Source: Erythrophleum ivorense (taxonomy: Eukaryota > Streptophyta > Magnoliopsida > Fabales > Fabaceae). Taken from it: a stretch of DNA of 64,000 nt. The position numbers and the translations under genes were made by a program. The notes under the pieces are model-generated. The model was not told the DNA's origin and searched no databases. It saw nothing but the letters and a program-made list of their open reading frames with translations. This document shows, piece after piece, positions 33,819 through 45,053 of this stretch. The stretch is taken from the NCBI GenBank assembly GCA_026724425.1, contig JAIUCV010000569.1, positions 476,547-540,546 of the forward strand, written 5' to 3'. Numbering within the stretch: position 1 is the first letter of the stretch; every line of letters begins with the position of its first letter.

Positions 33819-36623
33819 ATTCTATTCCTTTAATAACATACCTCACGAGAAGAGCTCTAGATATTTCTTTCTCATCTCTTCTTCTAGCTCCTTTTAGCTC
33901 CCTAGTAGCTTCTTTGAGAGATAACTACATTCACCAATGGTATCGTCTTATTCTGTAATTGTTTGAGTCTAACATCCACGATCCGATCTGGTGATACTAT
34001 ATATGACAGGTCATCTTGTAACTGCATATTTTCATACTCTATGACATGTGGGGGGTTGGGCTAGTACTTTTTGAGCTGAGATACATGGAATACATTGTGA
34101 ACTTGGCTCAAGTTTGGGGGAAGGGCAAGTCTGTAGGCTACAAGCCCTACTTTATCAAAAATTTAGAAATGACCTATGTATTTTAGATTGAGCTTTTTAC
34201 TCTTAATGGACCAACTTATCCCTGTGATTGGAGACACTCTAATAAGACATGGTCTCCACCTTAAACTCTAATGGCCATCTACGTTTATCTACGTAACTCT
34301 TCTATTGAATCTAAGTCATTAGAAGTTTCTTTCTTATGGTCTCAATTTGTTAAGAAGTCTGGTCCACTAATTCTAGGCCTATCAGGCTCCTCTTTCTTAG
34401 CTCAACCTAACACATCAGAGACCTATACTTCCTTCCACGTAATGTCTCATATGGTACCATCTGTATACTTGCATGATAGCTATTATTATAAGCAAACTCT
34501 ACTAGAGGTAAGTATGTATCCTAGTTTCCTTTTATCTCTAAAATACATGCCCTCAACATATCTTCTAAGGTTTGGATGGTTCTCTCCATTTGTATGTGGA
34601 TGATAGGTTGTGCTAAATCTGAGCTTAGTACCTAGAGCATCCTATAATAATTTCCAAAAGTTTAAAATGAAGCTAGGATCTCTATATTACATTATACTCT
34701 TAGGTATACCATGCAATCTAACTATCTCTCAGATGTACAGCTGAGCTAATTTATCTAGGGTATAAGTGGCTTTTGTTGCTAAAAAGTGTGCTAACTTTGT
34801 TAATCTATCCATTATTACCCATATGGCATCATGCCCTGATGATGTCCTAGGTAAACCCATGACAAATACTATCCCATTTCCACTTCGAGATGTCTAGGGG
34901 TTGAAGTAACTCAGCTTGCTTCTGGTGTTTTATTTTAACTCTTTGACATACTAAATATCAGGAGACATATTCTGTTATATCTATTTTCATTCCAAGCCAC
35001 TAAAATATCTTTTTCAAATCATGATACATCTTATTACTGCCTAGATGAATGGTGTACTTACTTTTTTGCACCTCATCTAGTATTCTCTCTCTAATTTCTA
35101 TATTTCTAGGCACATATAGCCTATCCCTATACCTTACTATATCATCCTCAGATAGATTGAACTCTTGAATGCTACCCTAGGCTATCTGGACTCTAATCTT
35201 ACTTATATGATCATCTATTTGCTTAGCATCTCTTATCTGATCCCTCAGGTCATTTTCTATTTAGGTTTCACTCATCAATAACTTCCCCGAATGCACCTCA
35301 CATGAGAGATTCATATCTCTAAATTTTTCAATCAACTCTTGCTCTTGGATCATCATTCAGGCCATATGCATGGATTTTCTACTCAAGGTATCAGCTACTA
35401 TATTAGCCTTACCGGAATGGTATTTTATAGTGAAATCATAATCTTTTAAAAATTCTAACCATCTTCGTTATCTCATATTTAGCTCTTTTTATTCAAATAA
35501 ATATTTAAGGCTCTTGTGGTCACTATAAAATTCTATAACTACCCTATATAAGTAGTGTCTTCATATTTTCAGAGCAAACACCATTACAGCTAGCTCTAAG
35601 TCATATGTGGGATAATTTTCTTTGTGAGGTTTTAACTGTCTAGAAGCATAAGCCATCACTCAGCCTTTCTGTATGAGCACACATCTTAACCCTATCTTAG
35701 AGACATTGCTATAAACAATAAAAGTCTCTCTCGGGTTAGAAAGTATTAAAACTGGGACTATGGTTAACTTATGCTTCAACTCCTAGAAGCATTTCTCACA
35801 TCTCTCATCCTACATAAATGGCACATTCTTTCTAGTGAGCCTGATTAGTAGCATCGCTATCTGAGAAAAGCCCTGAATGAACCTCCTATAATAACCTACT
35901 AACCTAGAAAACTCCTTATCTCTATCACTATCCTAGGTCTTTCCAATTGTAACACTACCTCTACCTTATGGGGATCTACTATGACCCTTGCTAAGGAGTT
36001 CACATGGCCTAAGAATTAAACTTCAGTGTGTTAGAACTCGCATTTACTATGTTTAGCATACAACTATTTCTCTCTCAAGGTCTTCAAGGCTAATCTCAGA
36101 TGCTGCTCATATTCTTCTCTTCTTTTTGAATAGATGATAATGTTATCTATGAAGATAACTGCAAATCTATCTAAATATGGCCTGAATACTCTGTTCATGT
36201 AATCCATAAACACTGCAGGTGCATTCGTTAACCCGAAGGGCATAACTAAAAATTCATAATGCCCATATTTAGTTCTAAAAGCAGTCTTAGGAATATCCTC
36301 AACCTTTATCCTAAGCTAATGATATCTTGATCTGAGGTTTATCTTATAAAATACTGACACTCTTACTAACTAATCTAGGAGGTCATCTATGTGGGGGAGA
36401 GGATACTTATTCTTAATGGTTATTTTATTGAGCTCCTTCTAATCTATGCACAATTTAAGGCTTCCATCTTTCTTCTTTATGAATAAGACTAGAGCTCCCT
36501 ACTGTGAGACATAGGATTTGATAAAACTCTACTTAAAAAGCTCTTCTATTTGCTTTTTAAGCTCAGCTAGTTTAGTGGGAGCCATCCTATATGAGGCCTT
36601 AGACACTGGACCTACCCCAGGTA
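33819..36623 (-). pseudogene. pol of minus-strand Gypsy: RT, RNase H, integrase, chromodomain
   Basis: On the minus strand the RT carries PYRMAP, MPFGLTNAPAVF and a catalytic box reading FIDNIIIY (36142-36153), so the second catalytic Asp is Asn, a G-to-A change. RNase H lies at about 35330-35760. The integrase follows at about 34040-35200 with GLPRTSSGHDA and SQVHNVFHVSQLKKY. The tail with SPDRIVDVRLKQLQNK is at about 33930-34010. Many stops, most at expected Gln or Trp positions, and frameshifts make it non-functional. Order and motifs equal those of the plus-strand copy, so both are the same lineage. Confidence 0.9.
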
Positions 36624-36631
36624 CAATGTCT
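36624..36631. repeat. 8-bp direct repeat CAATGTCT, left
   Basis: Identical to 37608-37615. The RT frame of the host element continues across the pair if one copy is removed. Confidence 0.88.
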
Positions 36632-37607
36632 GATGCGAGACCCACTAGGAACATGCCCTAGAAAATCTCCAACAATTTGAAACTTTGCCCGGGACCGGCT
36701 AGAAAACAAGAACGTTAGTCAAAGGAAAGACCCTAAGAGAACTTGTCTCTTAGAACCCTAGCCTCAAGACGCCACAAAGGAAGAGCAATCCTTTGATAAG
36801 TCACGTGAATTTTCAGAGAACACAAAGAAGCAAAAGCCTCTCAAAGTATTGAATAATACTCAAGTTCATTCATTCATTCATCTTTTTAAAATAGAGTACA
36901 ATAAGGGGCCTTTTATAGGCAAAATTTCTAAAAGACTTAAAATCCTAGTAAAACTAAAACTCTAAAATCTGATTAGAAATATTTTAAATAATGCCTAAAA
37001 TCAATGAACAAGATTAGGATATTAATTTTAACTTAATCTCCTAGATAAGCTCCTTGACCAAGTCCAAAAAATAATATAATAATAAAAAAGGAAATTCAAA
37101 AAGAATCCTAATCAAAACTAATTAGCTTTTTTTAAGTAGTCACATGGGATGCACATGCTCCATTAAAAATCACATGGTTGACACATGATTTTTAATTTCT
37201 TGCAATTGGACTCCAATTGGGTCTTGGCACTCCTCTTGTATGTGCAAAACTACATTGGGCCTTTAACATCTCCATGGACCTTCTTAGGACATTGGGCTTC
37301 CACTTGGACTTCCACTTTTGCATCTTTAAGGAGATCTCATGTCTAAAGTCCAATTCAGCATATTTTGAATTGATCAAATATAGATCTTGGGCTCTAAACT
37401 TGGGCTGACGTCCAACATAGATATTATCTGGAGCTCTTTGAGATTTTTGGACATATACTAACACAAGTTGGGCCTCTTGAGCATAGGTCATCCTTTCATG
37501 AACTATTTGGACATGAATCATAGACTTTTGAATGATTTGGGTTTCTTGATGGATGAGGGCTTCTCGAACTTGTAGTGCTCCGATGGGCATGCCTACTGAT
37601 ATCATAT
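36632..37607. mobile_element. Unclassified 976-bp insert in pol
   Basis: It splits the RT region between the residues before and after the conserved DIVPG of the host element and is flanked by a perfect 8-bp repeat, CAATGTCT. No inverted terminal repeats, TG...CA ends or poly-A tail are evident. The minus strand has a 137-codon frame (37192-37605) reaching its edge, rich in Gln and with no recognised domain. Read on the minus strand it ends GTGGGTCTCGCATC. An 8-bp TSD would suit a hAT-type element but also a short retroposed or gene-derived piece; I cannot decide. Confidence 0.7.
37192..37605 (-). CDS. Hypothetical 137-codon frame in the unclassified insert
   Basis: It is the longest frame of the insert and starts two bases inside its edge. 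The N-terminal half (MISVGMPIGALQVREALIHQ, then QETQIIQKSMIHVQ) looks helical and Gln-rich, and the C-terminal half is basic. I do not recognise it. It may be a chance frame or a remnant of captured coding sequence. Confidence 0.25.
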   Translation of the reverse strand: MISVGMPIGALQVREALIHQETQIIQKSMIHVQIVHERMTYAQEAQLVLVYVQKSQRAPDNIYVGRQPKFRAQDLYLINSKYAELDFRHEISLKMQKWKSKWKPNVLRRSMEMLKAQCSFAHTRGVPRPNWSPIARN

Positions 37608-37615
37608 CAATGTCT
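37608..37615. repeat. 8-bp direct repeat CAATGTCT, right
   Basis: Identical to 36624-36631. Confidence 0.88.
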
Positions 37616-38160
37616 ATGGGAAACTCAACCTCTTTCTCTGGGGTAGTATGCTAATCGCTTTAGGAAATACCTTTGGAAACTCTCTCACTACTGGAATCTC
37701 CTCTATACCTTCTTCTACCTTAGCTTAAATTGAAAAAAAAAACTAGATATCCCAAACAACCATGCCCTAGAGACCTCTCAGCCAGGGAGGTGATCATAAC
37801 AGATAACTCAGTCCTCATACTAGGTACAGCCCCATACTCAGGTAAAGTAATACATTTACGGGAAAAATCAAGTGTGGCATTATTTACGGATATCCAGTTC
37901 ATACCAATGATTAAATCAATGTCAATAAAGGGCATACATATCAAATGAAGGGTTGTATAATAATGATTAAACTGGACCACACAATTTAAATAGGCATGGG
38001 AGGTAATGGCCTTCTTTCCTATAGGGATAGATACATGCAAGTCATAGGGTAATGTATGCATACTCAAACCCAACCTCCTAGCATAGTCATAGAATATGAA
38101 CGAGTGGCTAGCACCCGAATCAAATAATGCAATCACAAAAAAAACATTTATCTTAATAAT
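37616..38160 (-). pseudogene. Protease and RT start of minus-strand Gypsy
   Basis: The minus-strand frame 37720-38136 (138 codons) starts MIALFDSGASHSFI with the DSGA motif intact at 38110-38121. It continues with LHLICMPFIDIDLIIGMNWIS, the family pattern, and is the best preserved protease in the window. Below 37720 the RT leader EEGIEEIPVVREF follows after a frame change, up to the insert at 37607. It lies between gag and RT of the same element. Confidence 0.88.
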
Positions 38161-39408
38161 ACCTTAGATCAGACTCAGGGACTGGCTAGCCTCCTATTGT
38201 GTTAGGGCAAAGACTCTACCTTGGGTCTGAGATCTGAGAGCATGAACCCTCTCTCTCTGCTAAGAGAACTGTTGAGGAGCCTAAGTGTAGTCCTTGGCCA
38301 TGTGTCCTGGCCTACCACATCTGTAGCACACGTTTTATCCCATATAACATGGTCTGTTCTTGTGATTCCTGCCATACTGGGAACATACTATAGGTGTGGA
38401 ACTGCCTCTACTAGGTTGAATCCTCTTTCTCTTGCCTCTTCTGTTCCATTAACTTCTACCACCTCTCCTACTAGTAGCTGTGGCCTGTGTTTTCTCTCTA
38501 GGTCTCTTAGGCTCAAGGAGGGGAGGTCTTTCACTAGAGGTAGGCTGCATCATTGTGAGATTCGCTTCTGTAACTCTACAAATCTTAACTAGGGTGTTAA
38601 AGTTCTTGATTCTCTATGAAACTATCCTGTCTCTAATTTCATGTAGCAAACCTTTCTCTAATTTTTCTGCTCTCTAACGCTCATTATCATGCCTCTGTAA
38701 ATATGAAGAATATCTGGAAAGCTCTACAAACTTAACTATATACTGGTCCACAGACATTCCCTCTATTTGTCTCAGGAGTACAAACTATGACTCCTTCTCA
38801 TCTTTAATAGAGCTAGGGAAGTACCTTTCATAAAAAGCTTGGAGGAATGCCTCCCAAGTAATTGAAAGGTTCATCGCCTTCAAGATAGGCTTAGTACCCC
38901 TCCACCAATAATTTACTTTCCTTCCTTAATTGAAAAATAGCCATAGTAGCTTTCTACTCAGTAGTACACTCCATTACCCAGAAGATCTTCTATAATTGCA
39001 TAATCCAGACCTCGACTTTCTCTATATTTATCTCACTATTGAAGGTGGGAGGCCCAAATTTCCTAAACTGAGTAATAATCTATCTAGTAGAGGACTACTC
39101 TGAGGCTAGAGGTGTCTAAGCTAATGGAGTCTAAGCAACCTAATCTATCTGTATGTGTGGCTGTGGGTCAATATGAGTCACCCCTAAATGCTTAGGATGA
39201 TTTGAGTGCTGTGATGGCTGGGGAGAAGGAGGTGTAGGGCCATGACTATCTCTTTTAGCAAGCCATTCCTGTAACTATATGATCACGGCCTGTTGCTGAT
39301 CCAGGCGAGCCATAATAGCCTGAAAGGCTCTAGCTACTAGATCACTAGGCTCGGCTCTATCATTTACTCAAACCTCTCTAGACGGCCTACCTCTCCTAGT
39401 GTTCACAT
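38161..39408 (-). pseudogene. gag of minus-strand Gypsy
   Basis: The minus strand reads from a degraded start at about 39408, where the family's ATGGTGAAC has lost one G so that ATG is followed by TGA, through the capsid region to the zinc knuckle CYRCGRPGHMAKDY (38287-38328). The final Cys of this CCHC motif has become Tyr. The part before the capsid core is Pro-rich and contains ITQFRKFGPPTF (about 39040-39080). Several stops are present. Plus-strand frames at 38221-38592 and 38480-38677 are shadows. Confidence 0.85.
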
Positions 39409-39547
39409 CTTGGTAAAACATAATTAACAAACTTTAGCATTAAAGGGAACACACTCACCACCATCACACTCAATTCATCCATAACTAGCTCATATACAAA
39501 TGCAAACTTATATACATAAGGGCAAATCTCATATTCATAAGTCACAA
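39409..39547 (-). other. gag leader with deleted PBS
   Basis: This follows the untranslated leader of the plus-strand copy (19800-19932) in reverse. However, the roughly 40 bases that hold TGGTATCAGAGC are missing and the LTR tip joins the leader directly at 39547/39548. Confidence 0.7.
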
Positions 39548-39635
39548 TGTAATACCATAATTTCTAGCTCACATCCATCATCATTTACATGCTCATGTAT
39601 TATTTTCAATGAAATTTCTCACTTCCTTCAATAAA
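39548..39635 (-). mobile_element. 5' LTR tip of minus-strand Gypsy
   Basis: TGTAATACCATAATTTCTAG marks the LTR end next to the gag leader. After 88 bp a second LTR tip, TGTAATACCATATATATA, begins at 39636, so the LTR appears to be interrupted here by another A LTR, with ATAAA (39631-39635) as the possible TSD. Confidence 0.55.
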
Positions 39636-42455
39636 TGTAATACCATATATATATATAACCCCATTCTTGGAATTCATAAGCTCCATATCATCATGTTCAT
39701 AGGAGCACATGGAAAAGGAACTAACAATAATGGGTTTAATCGCGTTACGTCAAGCTTAAAAATTCACAATTGGTGTCACATGGACCGTGTGGGTTCATAC
39801 CATGCATCTTTATATTTAAATACATCATGACTACTCATTTGCATCACAAAATCTTGCTCATGACTCAAGAAAACCGAAATGGAGCATAAATTGAAGTTAT
39901 TGAATTTCGGCCAGATTTGCCTCCATTCTGTCTAAAACTTTGGAAAATCATAACTAAATTTAGAAAAATATAAATCATGTAATGTTGGTCATTTTGGAAA
40001 GCTTGGGATGTCTAATTTATGCTAAAAATATATATAAGTCATAAAATCCCACACACATAGCATTTGACATGTGAAATCATCTGGAGGTCAAACTAGGTCT
40101 TGATGCTATCATAGTTTACTGATATGAATTTAAAAAATGTCCAATTAATTCCAAAAAATTCCAATTCGAGTGAATGATACCAATATAGAAAGTTGAGGAT
40201 GTTAGCTAGAAGGAAAAAATCACTCTAGACCAGTTCAAGCTCGCTCAGACCCTGAATTTCGATCAAATAGTGACTAAGGTCTGGTTGGACGCTGACACTG
40301 AACTGAATCTTCGAAAAATCATATCTCCTTCTCTAGACATCCAAATGGGGTGATTCTAGTTGGCACAATTCACTTATGACCTATAGTTTCTACCTATAAA
40401 ATTTCATGGTAATTTGACTTCATTTGGCACCTAAGTGATAGAAAAAAAATTTGGACCCAATGGAACAGTACATCAGACATTTTCAAGAATTTTGGCCAAC
40501 TTTGGAAATTCATCAAATATTCTCTAGACCTCCAAAAATTCTGCACTTTAGCTTCCCAAAAATCTCTCAACATATTCTAACAGCATGCCAAATCTCAAAT
40601 CAAGAATAAATCATTTAGCCAAAAAGTGATATAGGATTCCATTTTGGTCACTTTTGGCTCCATATAGGGTACCAAAATTGCTATTTGGCTTCCTTTAGGT
40701 CTTGGCACCTTTTGGGCAACTCTAAAAGTATATTTAAGACTTGTGGGAGTTTCCCAAATGGTCCCAAACCATTTGCATCTCATTTTGGCCTTCTCACCCT
40801 CACTCATACACATTACACCAAGCTTTTCTCAAAGGCATACATTGACATTAGCACTCACTTTATGATCTAGAATACATACACCATACTCATTCATATATCT
40901 ATCACATAATATCATTTTTACATTTGTCCAAGGGGTCATAGACTATTTACAATCATAATATACATCATGAAGTCTCATTATGAGTCAAAAACACAAAAAT
41001 CAAGCATAAGGGTGGCAATCTTCTTCCTTCAATGTGATTGGCTTCCATTGGCATGTCTACTTGGTCCACCTAGCATATTAGGACATTTAAGAGGAAGGAG
41101 TGAGATTCAAGAATCTCAATAGCTCATCTCCTATTCTATCACACATAATATGTGCAAGCAAGTTCTATGAATGCATGTGTGGGAAAAATAGAAGTCATGA
41201 ACATTTAAAATCAAGCTTGGCATAGAAACACATCATACAAGGCATTCAAGAGCTCACCAAGTAATTGGATTGGCCTCACACTTCTTTCCATGGTATTTGG
41301 ACTTGCCTCACCCATTCTTTGAAATCTTTAGACTCAACCACACTCTTTGGGAGTCCACTTTGCTTTTGGGAGACTCTTTACTTTGTCTCAACCAAGCTCA
41401 AGGGTTTTTGGCTCATCCTCACCATGGGGAAGAGTTCTTGGCCTCTCCATACTCAAGCAAGCTCAATCACACATTATATATTCATTTGAAAGCATAATGT
41501 GGCATCAAGAGTCATGGTATATAAGAGCATGCTAGCATACTTTTCATAACTAAAAAATATACATACACACATCATAAAACAAGCTAAACACACATCCATG
41601 CATGAGAGAAGGTGGAGAGAGCTACGTTGCACAAATTCACACACTTTTCCCTTTGAATTTAAGCTCTTCTTTTCAGCTACACACCCACAAAAGTGTGGAG
41701 AAGGTTCCTCTTAGCCTAGTCATGATTTAAGGAAGCTAATTAGGTTAATGAAACAATTTCTAAGGTCACACCACTTGCTTAGACACTAGGTTATCCTATA
41801 AACCTCATTATGGTCCATAAAAGCACCTAATGAAGCAACACCCCTCAAATGACTTCTAGACCTTATCCTTTCCTTTCAAATATGATTCTTGACTCCTTTT
41901 AAGCCTCTTGGAGTTATCACATCATTAAAACAAAGGGCCTAACATCATGTTGTTTCTTTAGGTGACAATATAGAACTTGAAGCACTAACTCATTCTCCAA
42001 GCTTCCTAAATTTTTCTCTTCCTCTCACATTCATGCATCATATATGACTCAAAAATGAGCTTGAAAAAATTTAAAACTCTCTCTAACTATGCCATCCCTA
42101 CTTGGCCGAAACCTAGAGCATAAATGGGATTTAATGGCTTCTTGATTTTTCCTTGATGGGGGAACCATTTAGGGAGGTTGTTAAGAGTTGTAGGGGGTCA
42201 AGGAAACACTTAAATAGCCAAGGGAACTTATGGATTAAATCAGTTTTTACAATCCCCTTAAGTGCTCTACACTTTTCCAACTTCTAGGTTCATGACTTTC
42301 AATGGGGTTTTGTTTGTTTTCAAGGAGGAAGAGGCATATGGGGGACCTCTTAGGGATCTTAGGAGCACATTTAAACATTCATTTAAGCCTAAGAACATTC
42401 ATGTTAAATCAGATTTGCAAAGGAGCATTTGGATTCCCACTTTCCTCTCTCTACC
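39636..42455 (-). mobile_element. Family A LTR, truncated
   Basis: It follows the minus-oriented A LTR at 11491 from its tip to the stretch equivalent to about 14110, with a partial internal redundancy at 42150-42420. It then switches near 42455 to C LTR sequence. The U3 and promoter are lost. It is either an LTR nested in the 5' LTR of the Gypsy element or that 5' LTR itself with a rearranged tip. Confidence 0.7.
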
Positions 42456-42535
42456 TCACAAGCATACTTAGGAGAGACTTGATTTGCTTGGCCTAGACAC
42501 ATCAAACAACACACAAAGGTATCAATGGAACCAAT
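42456..42535 (-). mobile_element. Family C LTR, middle fragment
   Basis: It matches the C LTRs near 51830 and 63200 (GGCCTAGACACATCAAA) and is cut at 42535 by a second C LTR. Its continuation is 53473-55094. Confidence 0.6.
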
Positions 42536-44002
42536 TGTAATGCCATAGCTCCCTCGCTTTCAAATTATATGAAAAATGCTCGTTCTTACACATTTACACA
42601 GAAATCACACCTTTGGCAACAGTTATTTGTGTCATTGAAAGCCCATTTAATTCATTCTTCACTTTAGGAACTATGTGGGCTTACCAATTCCATTATCCAT
42701 ACATAACATACCCATTTATATCAAAAACATCACAATTTAGTGCACAAATCTCGGATTTTGTACCATACTTCACAATATTAGAATTTTGCTCTTGGGTTGC
42801 AGGGCTATTTTTTTATATGAAATTTGAAAATTCATAACTAATTCTAGAAAAATCGAAATTATGCATGCTATAGCTTTTTGGAAAGCTCTAGATGTTAGCT
42901 AACAATAGAAATAATTCCAAATCAAGACAAAAGTATTTGGCCTATGAAAATTGATAGAACAATACCCTGGGTCGTGCTTTTGGACTGATGCAGACCCTGA
43001 TATTCAAAAATTCATAACTCTTTCTATACTAATCCAAATTAAGTGATCTTAGTCGCTATTATGATGTCTAGTTTATGCCTATAAAATTTCATGAGTATTG
43101 GACTTTATTTAGCCCTTGAGTGACATAAAAATGCAAACTAAAAATATAAACAGTAACCTTGATAATTCTACATAATTTGATAAACTTTGAAAAATCATAA
43201 TAAATTTTTTAGAGCTCTAAATTAGGTGCTCTTTAGCTCTATGAAAAGATCTTAATGAAACCTATTTGATTGCCAAATTTCATGTAAAACCCCCTCCATT
43301 TGGTCATACTTCAGTTTAACTCAAGAAAAGTGGTCAATTTGAAGTCCATGAAATTTGGCAATTTGAAGTCCATGAAAAGTGGTCAATTTCAATAAAAAGG
43401 AACCAAATGGCTTTCTCATTATTCCACAACCGCTTGGGCATGTCCAAAAGCATACTTATAGTATATGGAAGCATGCCAAATGGTTCACATAATCATGGAA
43501 CTCATTCTCACCTCTTCACTTGAATTCATACGCATAAACATCAAGGCACATGGATGGTAAAAACTCATATATGCATACATTTGGTTCCAAAATGGATTTA
43601 TACATCATATTTACATACTCTTACACATGTTCAATAATTTACATATCATAAACATCATCTAGTTACAAACTTTGACATTAAAAAAGCATACATTTCCTAT
43701 TCTATTGTCAAAATTCTATGCTTCAAGATGTTTGGCCTCCATTCCTTGGTCCATTTCGCTCACCTAGACATGGTTAGACATATGTAGGGGAAGAGTGAGA
43801 TTCAAAGAATCCCAGTAGCTCTTTACCCTTTTAAACATATATAAAGGATGCATTTTCATGTCAAAGAATGCATGCATGCCATAAAAGCTACTAATGAACA
43901 TACATAAATCAATTTCCTTGTTATGTGAACTCATACATGTCAAACATAAGCTTTAAAAAGTTGGTTTAGCCTTACCCAATTTCCTTAGACTTTTTGGATT
44001 TG

Positions 44003-44007
44003 CCTCA
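44003..44007. repeat. Target-site duplication CCTCA, left
   Basis: Same as 51391-51395. Confidence 0.93.
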
Positions 44008-45048
44008 TGTAACATCTCTTCTAAATACCCATTTTTAGCTATATATTTTTAAGGAATTCCTAATTTGATTTTAATTACCTTTTTTATGGTAATTATCCTT
44101 TCACAATAGAATCCAATTAAAGTGTAGTGAAATACGACAATAACAAAAATACACTGTAATCCATACAAACTAGTTTAGAAGTTTCATTATAGGGGAGTGG
44201 GGTCATACAGGTCACCTCACATCAAAGGGGGATCTATCCTATAACTATCCAAAAGGAAAATCCCCAGATAATAAAAGGACCTAAAAGGTTAGTCCCCTAC
44301 GTTCACAAAAGGGTCAGTGTCAGCGACTAGGCCTTTATTCATGCAAATGGAGGAGTAGGAGGGTCAACTCCACCCACTGGGAATGTGTGGGACTCCAGCT
44401 CCCCTGGGGACACAAAGTACATTGGTATAACATGAACAACATCATCGTATGATATGATGCGTATATTATGGATGACGAAGACCCATCCCAGGAGTGGGAA
44501 CTAGATCCACTCCGCCTAGAGTTCTAGGGTCACTCGATAAATCAGCATTTAAGAAAAGTATAAACCACAATAGAGTGAGAAATAATTTTCTCAGTAACAC
44601 AGACAGGATTAATACCACATAATATCCATGAAGAAAAGTCAAGTAATTTTGACAAACAGTAAGTAATATAGTGGCAAGATAGTTAATTTACTGAACAATA
44701 TAAATGGAAAGATATACCTTTTAGTAGTATCTAATGTGAATATGAAATAGCAAAGTGAACAAGCATATTACATCTAAAGATAGAACATGAATGAACACAA
44801 GAATTATCTCAACATAATTAATATTTAGCAGTTGCAAGATATTCATGAGATTTCTACATGCATAGAACACAGAGCATATAGCAAACAATATTTATTCCCT
44901 CTTGACCATTAGGCCTTGGAGACTGCCAGGCTCAATACTCATATCATATTGTATTGGCTTCAGTAGGCTCAAGCCCAACTCATGTTGCACTGCCATGACA
45001 TAACAAGCTCACCCCTACTTCCTTTACTGAGGCTTCCCCCAGTGGGTA

Positions 45049-45053
45049 CCTAA
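45049..45053. repeat. Target-site duplication CCTAA, left
   Basis: Matches CCCAA at 48782-48786 at four of five bases. The intact B copy near 11200 shows CCCAA-type sequence, so the left copy mutated by C to T. Confidence 0.85.

Larger units (their letters stand above)
30360..42455 (-). mobile_element. Minus-strand Ty3/Gypsy element (Tekay/Del type)
   Basis: In reverse order: 3' LTR 30360-33818, chromodomain, integrase, RNase H, RT (33819-36623), an unrelated insert (36632-37607), RT start and protease (37616-38160), gag (to 39408), and 5' LTR from 39548. It entered a C LTR after AGCCT (30355-30359). The right end, with the start of the 5' LTR, the far TSD and part of the C LTR, is lost at about 42455. 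The PBS is deleted and all genes carry stops. Confidence 0.85.

Noticed and set aside
36632..37607. hAT transposon by its 8-bp TSD
   Set aside because: No terminal inverted repeats are visible and no transposase is encoded, so the class is left open.
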